Positions 35,932-43,616 of a stretch of DNA of 59,202 bases are shown in pieces. This DNA comes from Rhodospirillales bacterium. Lineage in GTDB: Bacteria > Pseudomonadota > Alphaproteobacteria > Rhodospirillales > Casp-alpha2. The position numbers and the translations under genes were made by a program. The notes below the pieces were generated by a model that saw nothing but the letters and a program-made list of their open reading frames with translations, was not told the DNA's origin and did not search any database. Numbering within the stretch: the first letter of the stretch is position 1; every line of letters starts with the position of its first letter. The DNA is taken from NCBI GenBank assembly GCA_018662225.1, contig JABJGO010000010.1, positions 1-59,202 of the forward strand, given 5' to 3'.

Positions 35932-38358
35932 ATGGCCGAACGACATCATTCCGAAATCATCATCATCGGTGGCGGCATCATTGGCTGCGCCATCGCCTAT
36001 CATCTCACCCGCATGGGCAAGACCGACGTGACGCTGCTTGAAAAAAGCGGCCTGACCCATGGTGCCACGTGGCATGCCGCCGGGTTGGTGGGCCAGTTGA
36101 GGTCGCAACGCAACACCACTCGCATGCTACAAAAATCTGTTGAAGTTTACGATCGACTGGAAGAGGAAACCGGACAATCGATTGACTGGAAGAAAGTGGG
36201 CAGCCTGCGACTGGCCTCATCACCGGAACGAGTGTTGGAAATCAAACGATCCGCGACCATGGCCCGCAGCTTCGGTTTGGAAATGGAAATCATTTCGCCC
36301 ACCGAAGCCCGGGACCTGTTCCCGTTGATGTCGACAGACGGCGTACTGGCCGCCGCCTACCTGCCGACCGACGGCCAGATTGATCCGGCCAGCGTAACCC
36401 AGGCCCTGGCCAAAGGTGCCCGCAATGGCGGTGCCACAATCAAAGAGGGCGTGCGGGTAACCAATATCCGTAAAGTTGGTAATCGGGCGAGCGAGCTGGA
36501 AACCGAAGACGGCGATATCTGGACGTTCGACACTGTGGTCAATGCCACCGGTATGTGGTCACGGGAATTGGGTCTCAAGACCGGTGTTGCCATTCCATCG
36601 TGTGCCGTAGAACACCAGTACCTGATCACCGATAACATTCCCGATATGCCGCAAGGTATGCCGACCCTGCGCGACCCGGACCGGCTGGTTTATTACAAGG
36701 CTGATGTGAATGGCCTTGTGGTGGGTGGTTATGAAAATAACACCGTACCCTTTGGCGAGAATGGCATCCCGCATGCTTTCGGCCAGGAATTGCTGGAGAA
36801 CAAGTTTGATCGTTTCGAGCCGCTGGCTGAACTGGCCGGACAGGTCACACCGATCATCAATGAGGTCGGCGTGCGCGAGATGATCAACGGTGCCATCCCC
36901 TATTCCGCCGACGGGGATTTCGTCATGGGACGCGCCCGTGAGTTGGATAACTATTTTGTGGCGTCCGGTTTTCTGTACGGTATTGCCGCCGGTGGCGGGG
37001 CCGGTCAGATGATGGCCGAATGGATTATCGACGGATCGCCCAGCCCGGACCTGTGGCCGCTTGATGTGCGTCGATTCCAGTCCCACCACAATACCAAAAC
37101 CTTCATGTATGCCCGCGCGGTGGAACATTACGGGGGGCATTACCTGCTTCATTTCCCGGGCGAGGAGAAACACACTGCCCGTGGCATCCGCAAAAGCCCG
37201 CTATTCGGCAAGCTGGCCCACAAGGGTGCGGTCTATGGCTCAAAAGCCGGCTGGGAACGCCCCAACTGGTTCGCGCCCAAGGGTGAGACGCGCGAAGACC
37301 GGCTTTCCTTTGATCAACGCGAATGCAACTGGTTCACGGCTGTGGGTGAAGAATGCAAGGCCGTGCGTGAAAGGGTGGCCCTGATCGACCAATCATCCTT
37401 TGCCAAAATGGAAGTTTCCGGCCCCGGCGCGTTGGAGGCCCTTAATTATCTGGCCGCCGCCAATGTGGATAAACCAGTAGGCAGCGCCATCTACACTCAA
37501 TTGTGTAATGAGAAAGGCGGCATTGAAGCTGATTTGACCATTAACCGGCTGGATGATGATCTGTTCTACGTGGTTACCGGGTCTGGTTTCGGGGTACGTG
37601 ACTTCCATTGGATCAACACTCACCTTCCGTCGGATGGTAGCGTACAAACCAAGGAAGTCACCTCGGCGTGGTCCACCCTCAATGTCTGCGGTCCTAAGTC
37701 CCGAGATGTGCTGGCTGCGGTAACCGACGATGATGTTTCGAACGAGACCTTTCCGTTTTCCACCTGTCGCCAGATCACCATCGGCTCTGCCCCTGTTCGT
37801 GCCATCCGCATCGGGTATGTGGGCGAACTGGGCTGGGAATTGCACATTCCCACTGAATTCACCGGCCATGTATATGATTTGCTGTGGCAGGCCGGTGAAG
37901 ATCATGGCATCGCCGACGTGGGGTACCGCGCCATCGATAGCCTGCGGCTGGAAAAGAACTATCTGTATTGGAGCTCAGACATCTCACCCGACTACAACCC
38001 GTTCGAAGCCGGCCTCGGGTTTCGAGTGGCCTTCAAGACCAAGGGGGACTATCTGGGCCGTGCGGCCCTCGAAGCCATCAGACAAGATGGGGCGGATCGT
38101 AAGCTCTGCACATTTGTGGTCGAAGCACCCGGCACGTTGTACGGTGGCGAAACCATCATTTATGATGGTGATGCCGTTGGCCTGCTGACCAGCGCTAACT
38201 ATGCCCACTATACGGGGCAGGAGATCGCCTATGGGTATCTTCCCCTGTCACTGGCGGGTGATACCAGCTTTGATGTGGAAGTGTTCGGCGAAAGGGTTGC
38301 TGCACGCCGTGTGGACGGCCCCTTGTATGATCCGGACAACAAGCGCCTAACGGCATGA
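35932..38358 (+). CDS. FAD-dependent dehydrogenase fused to a GcvT domain (dimethylglycine/sarcosine dehydrogenase-like)
   Basis: 808 residues in the order DAO (about 8-360), FAD-dependent central domain (about 370-425), GCV_T (about 430-690) and GCV_T C-terminal barrel (about 700-800). The dinucleotide site is IIIIGGGIIGCAIAYHL. THGATWHAAGL holds His48, equivalent to the His that binds FAD covalently in dimethylglycine dehydrogenase. These enzymes oxidise N-methyl groups, and the GcvT part passes the one-carbon unit to tetrahydrofolate. The exact substrate is unsettled. It is followed by a choline-kinase-like gene 30 bp later. Confidence 0.92.
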   Translation: MAERHHSEIIIIGGGIIGCAIAYHLTRMGKTDVTLLEKSGLTHGATWHAAGLVGQLRSQRNTTRMLQKSVEVYDRLEEETGQSIDWKKVGSLRLASSPERVLEIKRSATMARSFGLEMEIISPTEARDLFPLMSTDGVLAAAYLPTDGQIDPASVTQALAKGARNGGATIKEGVRVTNIRKVGNRASELETEDGDIWTFDTVVNATGMWSRELGLKTGVAIPSCAVEHQYLITDNIPDMPQGMPTLRDPDRLVYYKADVNGLVVGGYENNTVPFGENGIPHAFGQELLENKFDRFEPLAELAGQVTPIINEVGVREMINGAIPYSADGDFVMGRARELDNYFVASGFLYGIAAGGGAGQMMAEWIIDGSPSPDLWPLDVRRFQSHHNTKTFMYARAVEHYGGHYLLHFPGEEKHTARGIRKSPLFGKLAHKGAVYGSKAGWERPNWFAPKGETREDRLSFDQRECNWFTAVGEECKAVRERVALIDQSSFAKMEVSGPGALEALNYLAAANVDKPVGSAIYTQLCNEKGGIEADLTINRLDDDLFYVVTGSGFGVRDFHWINTHLPSDGSVQTKEVTSAWSTLNVCGPKSRDVLAAVTDDDVSNETFPFSTCRQITIGSAPVRAIRIGYVGELGWELHIPTEFTGHVYDLLWQAGEDHGIADVGYRAIDSLRLEKNYLYWSSDISPDYNPFEAGLGFRVAFKTKGDYLGRAALEAIRQDGADRKLCTFVVEAPGTLYGGETIIYDGDAVGLLTSANYAHYTGQEIAYGYLPLSLAGDTSFDVEVFGERVAARRVDGPLYDPDNKRLTA

Positions 38359-38388
38359 ATCTGACGGCTTGATAAAAGGAATACGAAC

Positions 38389-39309
38389 ATGGATGACGCT
38401 TATAAACACCTGATAACCATTCCCGGATTCGAGCACCTAAGCGAAAGCGATGTGACGTTTCAGCGCCAGGGCGGTCTGACTAATCTGGTTTACCGCGCCG
38501 AAACGCCGGATGGCGTCTATGCGCTACGCATTCCCGGTAAGGGCACGGAAGAAATAATTGACCGCGCGGTGGAAGCCCATAACGCAGGCGTAGCGGCAGA
38601 CGTGGGCGTCAGCCCGGAAGTTATCCACGCAGATCCGGACTCAGGTTTGATGATGAGCCGATTTGTGGACGATGCCGTGACCATGACACCAGAAACCTTT
38701 CCCACTACGGTCGGTGCCCCGGGCCGGGTGGGTGCGGCTCTCAACAAATTGCATACCAGTGGCGAAACGTTTCAGTTCCGGTTCGAGTTGTTCGCCATGA
38801 TTGACGATTATCTCAGCGTACTCGACAAGCTGGGTGCCGATCTGCCCGATGGATACCACGACGTGGTGCGTGAAGCCGGTGCCGTGCGTGAGGCCCTGGA
38901 CGCTCACCCCGCCGACCTGGCACCATGCCATTGCGATCCTTTGTGTGAGAACTTCCTCGATGATGGCACCCGCATGTGGATCATTGATTGGGAATACTCC
39001 GGCATGAACGATCCATTGTGGGATTTGGGCGACGTATCCGTCGAGGCGGGCTTTTCACCTGAGCAGGATATGGAAATGATGGCGGCCTATTTCGGCGGCA
39101 CGCCCTCAGATGCGCAAATGGGCCGCATGGTGATCTACAAGGCCATGTGTGACTTGCTGTGGACCCTGTGGGGTTTGATCCAGCACGCCAACGATAATCC
39201 GGTTGAGGACTTTTGGGCCTATGCCACGGGACGTTTTGATCGGTGTAAGACACTGATGGCGGACGCGCAATTCAACAGCCATGTGGAAGCCGTCAAAGAG
39301 AACCGATAG
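38389..39309 (+). CDS. choline/ethanolamine-kinase-like phosphotransferase
   Basis: 306 residues of the APH/choline kinase fold. The glycine-rich loop is FQRQGGLTNLVYRAE, the catalytic loop is APCHCDPLCENFLDDG (H-x-D...N) and the metal site is IIDWEYSGMNDPLWDLGD, which matches choline and LPS choline kinases well. It could phosphorylate choline, ethanolamine or a related amino alcohol. It follows the dimethylglycine-dehydrogenase-like gene and is probably co-transcribed, which fits choline or betaine metabolism. Confidence 0.9.
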   Translation: MDDAYKHLITIPGFEHLSESDVTFQRQGGLTNLVYRAETPDGVYALRIPGKGTEEIIDRAVEAHNAGVAADVGVSPEVIHADPDSGLMMSRFVDDAVTMTPETFPTTVGAPGRVGAALNKLHTSGETFQFRFELFAMIDDYLSVLDKLGADLPDGYHDVVREAGAVREALDAHPADLAPCHCDPLCENFLDDGTRMWIIDWEYSGMNDPLWDLGDVSVEAGFSPEQDMEMMAAYFGGTPSDAQMGRMVIYKAMCDLLWTLWGLIQHANDNPVEDFWAYATGRFDRCKTLMADAQFNSHVEAVKENR

Positions 39310-39323
39310 GTGTGGCAGCTAGG

Positions 39324-39809
39324 CTAGGCGACGCGACGCTCCCTAAGGGGAACCTCGCCATGTTTCCGCCGGCGGCGATCCGGGCCAAAAAATTCCGGGG
39401 CGCGAACGAACGAACGTGCGTCTTCAATGACCCGAACAATGCGCATATAAACCATGCGTGCCGAGACCGGCTTGGCCAGGTATTCCGTCATGCCCTGATC
39501 GCGGGCCAGACATACCTTGGAAATTTCTGTATAAGCTGTGACCATAAAAAAGCAGACAAACGGATTGGGCGACTCCTCATCATTCCGCACATAGTGCAGG
39601 AACTCCATCCCGTTCAAGTCTTCGCACCAGTCACATAGGATAATATCGATGGGATTGTCATTGAAAATTTGCCAGGCAGTGGCGAGATCGCCCGTACTAT
39701 GAACAGTAGGGACACCAAATGCCGTAAACACATCGGTCAAAAGCCTACGAATAAGCACCTGCTTCTCGAGCACCAGGATGCTCAATCCAGAGATGTCATA
39801 GGCCTTCAT
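39324..39809 (-). CDS. single-domain response regulator with a GPDRRRR tail
   Basis: About 161 residues. A CheY-like receiver spans residues 6-125, with the phosphoacceptor Asp in IILCDWCEDLNG, a conserved Thr/Ala region in MVTAYTE and Lys in YLAKPVSARM. The C-terminal motif FFGPDRRRRK is frequent in alphaproteobacterial stand-alone receivers. The start is at the Met before KAYDIS; a longer start at 39881 is possible. No kinase gene is adjacent. The stop is 14 bp from the stop of the convergent choline-kinase-like gene. Confidence 0.87.
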   Translation of the reverse strand: MKAYDISGLSILVLEKQVLIRRLLTDVFTAFGVPTVHSTGDLATAWQIFNDNPIDIILCDWCEDLNGMEFLHYVRNDEESPNPFVCFFMVTAYTEISKVCLARDQGMTEYLAKPVSARMVYMRIVRVIEDARSFVRAPEFFGPDRRRRKHGEVPLRERRVA

Positions 39810-39931
39810 TCGCTGCTTGTCCCCATTAGCACTGTCCTCACGGGTTAATTTGCCCCCCGTGTTTATGGTTAACAATATCAATTTAACCTTACATGTACCT
39901 GACCCTCTTCTTAATGTGAGTGAGTCAGGCA

Positions 39932-39961
39932 GAAAAAAAGGCCCGCAAAGCGGACCTTTTT
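39932..39961 (-). terminator. Rho-independent terminator of rpmB
   Basis: Minus-strand stem of 11 bp (AAAAGGTCCGC with GCGGGCCTTTT, one G-U pair) around a TTT loop, followed by seven Ts. It lies 22 bp past the rpmB stop. Confidence 0.9.
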
Positions 39962-39983
39962 CAAACTTTATGAGAGCGCTCGA

Positions 39984-40274
39984 TCAGGCTGCGCTGGCAA
40001 CAGCCTTTTTGATCCGCTTTTTCAGACGGGTCATATCAATGGTCAGGTCTGCATCCCGGCTATCTAGAAGATAGGCATCCAGACCGCCTTTGTGTTCAAC
40101 CGTGCGCAAAGCATCCATGCATACTCTCAGTTTTACAGACTCGCCAAGAGTGTCACTGAACAGCGTGGTTGGCTGCAGGTTTGGCAGGTAACGACGACGG
40201 GTTTTGTTGTGAGCGTGGCTCACATTGTTGCCGGTCATTACACCTTTGCCGCTCAACTCGCAACGTCTGGCCAT
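39984..40274 (-). CDS. rpmB: 50S ribosomal protein L28
   Basis: 96 residues, the alphaproteobacterial L28 length. It begins MARRCELSGKGVMTGNNVSH and contains KTRRRYLPNLQ and LRVCMDALRTVEHKGGLDAY. It is a structural protein of the large subunit. AAGGA precedes the ATG. A predicted promoter lies at 40383-40411 and a terminator follows, so it is a single-gene unit. Confidence 0.97.
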   Translation of the reverse strand: MARRCELSGKGVMTGNNVSHAHNKTRRRYLPNLQPTTLFSDTLGESVKLRVCMDALRTVEHKGGLDAYLLDSRDADLTIDMTRLKKRIKKAVASAA

Positions 40275-40382
40275 GGTTCAAATCCTTCAAATCTTGTTTG
40301 CGGCTGATGATTTGGCGCACCAGGGACAGTGCACTTGCCCGATCACCCGGAAACAGCCATCATCTTGCCGTTAGAACGCCGG

Positions 40383-40411
40383 TTTTTACGGGACGAACTG
40401 GTGAACGTCAA
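40383..40411 (-). promoter_or_regulatory. predicted sigma-70 promoter of rpmB
   Basis: On the minus strand TTGACG (40406-40411) and TAAAAA (40383-40388) are 17 bp apart. Transcription would begin about 100 bp before the rpmB ATG, leaving an untranslated leader of that size. Confidence 0.55.
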
Positions 40412-40471
40412 GGCATTTCGGTGCCTTTAGCCATATGATTTATCCATCATTCTACACAGGAGAAACAGTCT

Positions 40472-41557
40472 GTGAAAACCCCCATGAAGACCATCGTCAT
40501 CGGCGGCGGCATCATTGGTGCCTCGATTGCCTATCATCTGGCTGTCAGAGGTGCCGGTGTGACGGTTTTGGACGGTGGAAATCGCGGCGGTATAGCGACG
40601 CCAGCCTCATTCGCCTGGATCAACTCAGCCCCCGGCAATGATCGCATCTACCATGAACTCCGGCTCAAGGCTATTTTGGACTGGCACCGCCTGCAACAGG
40701 ACCTGGAAACGGGTGACGAGGGCCATGATCTGCCCATAAACTGGCATGGCTCACTTTGGTGGGAAGATGATCCATCCGATGTGGAATCAGGCACAGCCAC
40801 CGCCGCCGCCAGGGGCTACCCCATACGCCTGATCGATCAGGACACAGCCCAGGCTCAGGAACCTTACCTGCGAACAGCGCCCAAGGTATCGGCCCTGTCA
40901 TCAATAGAAGGCAGCCTGTCACCGGTGGAAACCGCCTTGGTGTTGCTGGATGCGGCCGTCGCCAATGGGGCGCAAGTTCTGGAAGAAACCGTTGAGAGCC
41001 TCATTGTGGATGGCACCAACGTCACGGGGGTTCGGACGGAATCCGGCGACAAAATGGCTGATTGCGTAATTCTGGCGGCGGGAATCGCTACGGCTGAATT
41101 GGCGGCACAAGCGGGCGTTATTGTCCCCATGGATAACTCTCCCGGATTTTTGATGCAAACGGCGGTCACAACACCACTCATCCGGGGCGTAACCTTGTCA
41201 CCCGGCATTCATGTACGCCAGAACGCCGATGGCCGCATTGTCGCGGGCCGGGACTTCGGTGGCGGCCCCGCCCCCGATGATCATGTGGCCGAGGCCCAGA
41301 TGCTGTTGGCTGGCACCAAGGCATTATTTAGCGACTCAGACGGTCTGGAGGTGGAAACCTGGACGTTGGCCCAGCGCCCAACGCCTGCTGACGGTCATCC
41401 AATCATAGGCCCCGCAGAAGGCGTATCCGGGCTCTATATCACGGTCATGCACAGCGGCGTAACACTCGCCGCTCTGGTCGGCAGGTTAACCGCAGAAGAA
41501 ATTCTCGACACTGGCCCGGTTGATGTTCTGGAACCGTACAGGCTCAGCCGCTTTTAG
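40472..41557 (+). CDS. DAO-family FAD-dependent oxidoreductase
   Basis: 361 residues. The FAD-binding Rossmann motif is TIVIGGGIIGASIAYHLAVR at about 7-26. The rest is a DAO fold (FAWINSAPGND near residue 48, and a C-terminal RPTPADGHPIIGP ending in YITVMHSGVTLA). It resembles amino-acid or glycine oxidases and DadA-like dehydrogenases; no covalent-flavin His motif is seen. GTG 40472 is preferred because AGGAG lies nine bases upstream; ATG 40484 is the alternative. The 3' end overlaps the convergent ferritin-like gene by 14 bp. Confidence 0.9.
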   Translation: MKTPMKTIVIGGGIIGASIAYHLAVRGAGVTVLDGGNRGGIATPASFAWINSAPGNDRIYHELRLKAILDWHRLQQDLETGDEGHDLPINWHGSLWWEDDPSDVESGTATAAARGYPIRLIDQDTAQAQEPYLRTAPKVSALSSIEGSLSPVETALVLLDAAVANGAQVLEETVESLIVDGTNVTGVRTESGDKMADCVILAAGIATAELAAQAGVIVPMDNSPGFLMQTAVTTPLIRGVTLSPGIHVRQNADGRIVAGRDFGGGPAPDDHVAEAQMLLAGTKALFSDSDGLEVETWTLAQRPTPADGHPIIGPAEGVSGLYITVMHSGVTLAALVGRLTAEEILDTGPVDVLEPYRLSRF

Positions 41558-42041
41558 AGTTGGACGACATGTAACGCCTGAGCGGTACCAGACTATCCGC
41601 ATCACCGGCAACCTCCTTTAGGGCAAACACAATAGCCGCCACTTCATGTTTAGTCAGGATATCCAAAGCCCGTAAGTCTTCCGCCGGTGCCATGGCCTCC
41701 AGGGCGTAGAACTCATCCAGATAGTCATAATACCGGACAGATATATCCGCCATAAGCACATCCCAATCGGTATCCGCATGGCGTTCTATCCATGTCTTTC
41801 CAATCGACACGAGCTCAGCATCCGAGCGCGGCTGAAGATCATATTTCTCTATCAATGGTCGAATGGATTCTGCTGCAAACCGTTCAACCTCGGCCATAAC
41901 CTCCAGCTTTGCGCGGTGATCTGCATTCTCATGGTGTTGAGCCAACCCGTAGAAATAGGCCTCACCCATGATCTCTTCTTCAAAATACAGCAGAAGAGTC
42001 GCTAGATACGTCGAGCGCTCGGTATCAGATTCTTCCCCCAC
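41544..42041 (-). CDS. ferritin-like helical protein, 165 residues
   Basis: A helical protein with Glu/His patterns in likely helices: YFEEEIMGEAYFYGLAQHH (about 19-37), AKLEVMAEVERF (about 44-55), LDEFYALEAM (about 108-117) and LTKHEVAAIVFALKE (about 129-143). This suggests a ferritin-like diiron four-helix bundle, but the ligand set is not certain. Translation begins at a GTG just after the bicupin stop (TGATCGGTG), so the two are coupled. Paired with a bicupin it may be part of an oxidative step. Confidence 0.6.
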   Translation of the reverse strand: MGEESDTERSTYLATLLLYFEEEIMGEAYFYGLAQHHENADHRAKLEVMAEVERFAAESIRPLIEKYDLQPRSDAELVSIGKTWIERHADTDWDVLMADISVRYYDYLDEFYALEAMAPAEDLRALDILTKHEVAAIVFALKEVAGDADSLVPLRRYMSSNSKSG

Positions 42042-42044
42042 CGA

Positions 42045-42815
42045 TCAGGCCGATGTATCAAGAATGGAGTAGAATTTCTTGATGTAGCCCGAGGCATTCC
42101 AACTACACACTGTGCCCTCAGGAATGAAGAATACATCTCCAGCCCCGAAATCGTGTGCCGTACCATCGCCTTCGGTGATTGTTACCTCACCTTCCAGCAA
42201 CTGCACAAATTCATGGCAGGGAAACGGCTTCATTTCGCTCTTGAACGCTGTGCTGTCCCACATACCGACAAACATGTTGCCCGCATCATTGGTGAAAGCA
42301 ATATTGTCATGCTGCACAGGTGCCTCACCGCCGATCTCAAAAGGATCCGTGGAGCCCATTTTTTTCATGCCTGATTTCAACATATCTGCATCAATCACCA
42401 TGACACCGCCGTCCGCCGATGCAATATCAGGCGTAGCGGCATTTGGATTGTCATAGGTCATATAAAACTTGCGCAAAAACCCGACCTGCTTCCAACTGAT
42501 AGGAATGGCGTTGCGAATGCAGAAGGTCTCGCCTTGCTTCACCACCGTTTCGGTGCCGTCACCATCAACCATGGCAACCTGGCCTTCCAGCACCCACATG
42601 AATTCATCGCCGGGATAGGGCCCAAATAATTCCTGCATGTCGGTTGTGGTCCACACGCCCAAATTCAGGCCAAGGTCTTCATCCTCGTAATAAACATGTA
42701 CGTGTTGTTCAGGCAGGTCAGACTGGAAGTCTGCCGTATCCAATTCCATTTTCGCCAAGCCTGTCCTTGCCGGGCCATTTTTCTCAAATCTGATTATTTT
42801 CTTTTCCATACCCAT
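42045..42815 (-). CDS. bicupin protein (tandem DUF861/cupin_3 domains)
   Basis: 256 residues with two similar cupin halves. Each holds a Gly-rich turn and the DUF861 pattern: GDEFMWVLEGQVAMVDGDG with ETFCIRNAIPISWKQ in the first, and HEFVQLLEGEVTITEGDG with DVFFIPEGTVCSWN in the second. The family includes ureidoglycine aminohydrolase-like and EutQ-like proteins, but no substrate can be assigned. It is the first gene of a two-gene unit with the ferritin-like gene, divergent from the TetR gene across a perfect palindrome. A start at 42809 is also possible. Confidence 0.88.
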   Translation of the reverse strand: MGMEKKIIRFEKNGPARTGLAKMELDTADFQSDLPEQHVHVYYEDEDLGLNLGVWTTTDMQELFGPYPGDEFMWVLEGQVAMVDGDGTETVVKQGETFCIRNAIPISWKQVGFLRKFYMTYDNPNAATPDIASADGGVMVIDADMLKSGMKKMGSTDPFEIGGEAPVQHDNIAFTNDAGNMFVGMWDSTAFKSEMKPFPCHEFVQLLEGEVTITEGDGTAHDFGAGDVFFIPEGTVCSWNASGYIKKFYSILDTSA

Positions 42816-42887
42816 TGCATTTGTCCTATTCCAAAATACCTGATTGTCTGCATATTAACCCTTGGCAGTGCGAGCGTGTCGAGTTAA

Positions 42888-42907
42888 TTTTGACTGACTA
42901 GTCAAAA
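42888..42907. promoter_or_regulatory. 20-bp perfect dyad between bicupin and TetR genes (candidate TetR operator)
   Basis: TTTTGACT-GACT-AGTCAAAA has perfect 8-bp arms with a 4-nt spacer. It lies 41 bp before the TetR ATG and 73 bp before the bicupin start, the usual place for a TetR-family autoregulatory operator. The arms also contain TTGACT, which could be -35 boxes on both strands. Confidence 0.7.
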
Positions 42908-42948
42908 TATACGTCCCATGCTTTCACCCAAAACACCACAGGAACGAG

Positions 42949-43593
42949 ATGACTCAAGCAACGGCAAAGAAACCAACCAAGGGTCGTACCGCTACAAGAG
43001 AGGCGCGTCGCCAGCAGTTGATCAATGCGACCATAGATTCAATCTCCAAGCGAGGGTTTTCGGGTACTACACTGGCGACAGTGACAAAGGGCGCCAAGCT
43101 TTCCCATGGCATTGTTAATTTTCACTTCGATTCCAAAGAATCCCTGTATGTGGAAACACTCGGCTTTCTGGCGCAGGAGCACTATGACCTGTGGACGGCA
43201 GCGTTGGAAAAGGCTGGCCCAAACCCGGCTGACCAAATGGCTGCCATGCTCAATGTGGATTTTGAGCAAACGGTTTGCTCGGCAAAGAAGCTGGCTGTGT
43301 GGTTTGCATTCTGGGGGCAGGCGAAACAACGCCCCACCTATCTGAACATTCATAACAGCTTTGATGAACACCGCACATCTGAATTGAAAAGGCTCTGCTC
43401 GGAATTAGCTAAAGACGGTGGGTACGACCATATCACCCCGATTGAGACGACCCGTAGCATCGAATCCATCATTGATGGTCTTTGGTTGCAGGTTCTCCTA
43501 TACCCCCAATCACTCAGCCGAACTGAAGCGCGCAAGAATTGCTTCAACTATTTAGCCTGCCTGTTTCCCAAGCATTTTTCCCGCTGCACCTGA
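42949..43593 (+). CDS. TetR/AcrR-family regulator (BetI-like)
   Basis: 214 residues. The N-terminal HTH (about 16-66) reads ARRQQLINATIDSISKRGFS, then TTLATVTKGAKLSHGIVNFH and FDSKESLYVET, which resembles BetI choline-sensing repressors. The C-terminal domain is BetI-like but divergent, so the ligand may be a choline- or betaine-like compound. It precedes the first TMADH-like gene by 23 bp on the same strand, so it may be co-transcribed with that cluster. A candidate operator is at 42888-42907. Confidence 0.9.
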   Translation: MTQATAKKPTKGRTATREARRQQLINATIDSISKRGFSGTTLATVTKGAKLSHGIVNFHFDSKESLYVETLGFLAQEHYDLWTAALEKAGPNPADQMAAMLNVDFEQTVCSAKKLAVWFAFWGQAKQRPTYLNIHNSFDEHRTSELKRLCSELAKDGGYDHITPIETTRSIESIIDGLWLQVLLYPQSLSRTEARKNCFNYLACLFPKHFSRCT

Positions 43594-43616
43594 TCATTTA
43601 GAGAGCAAGACCACCC

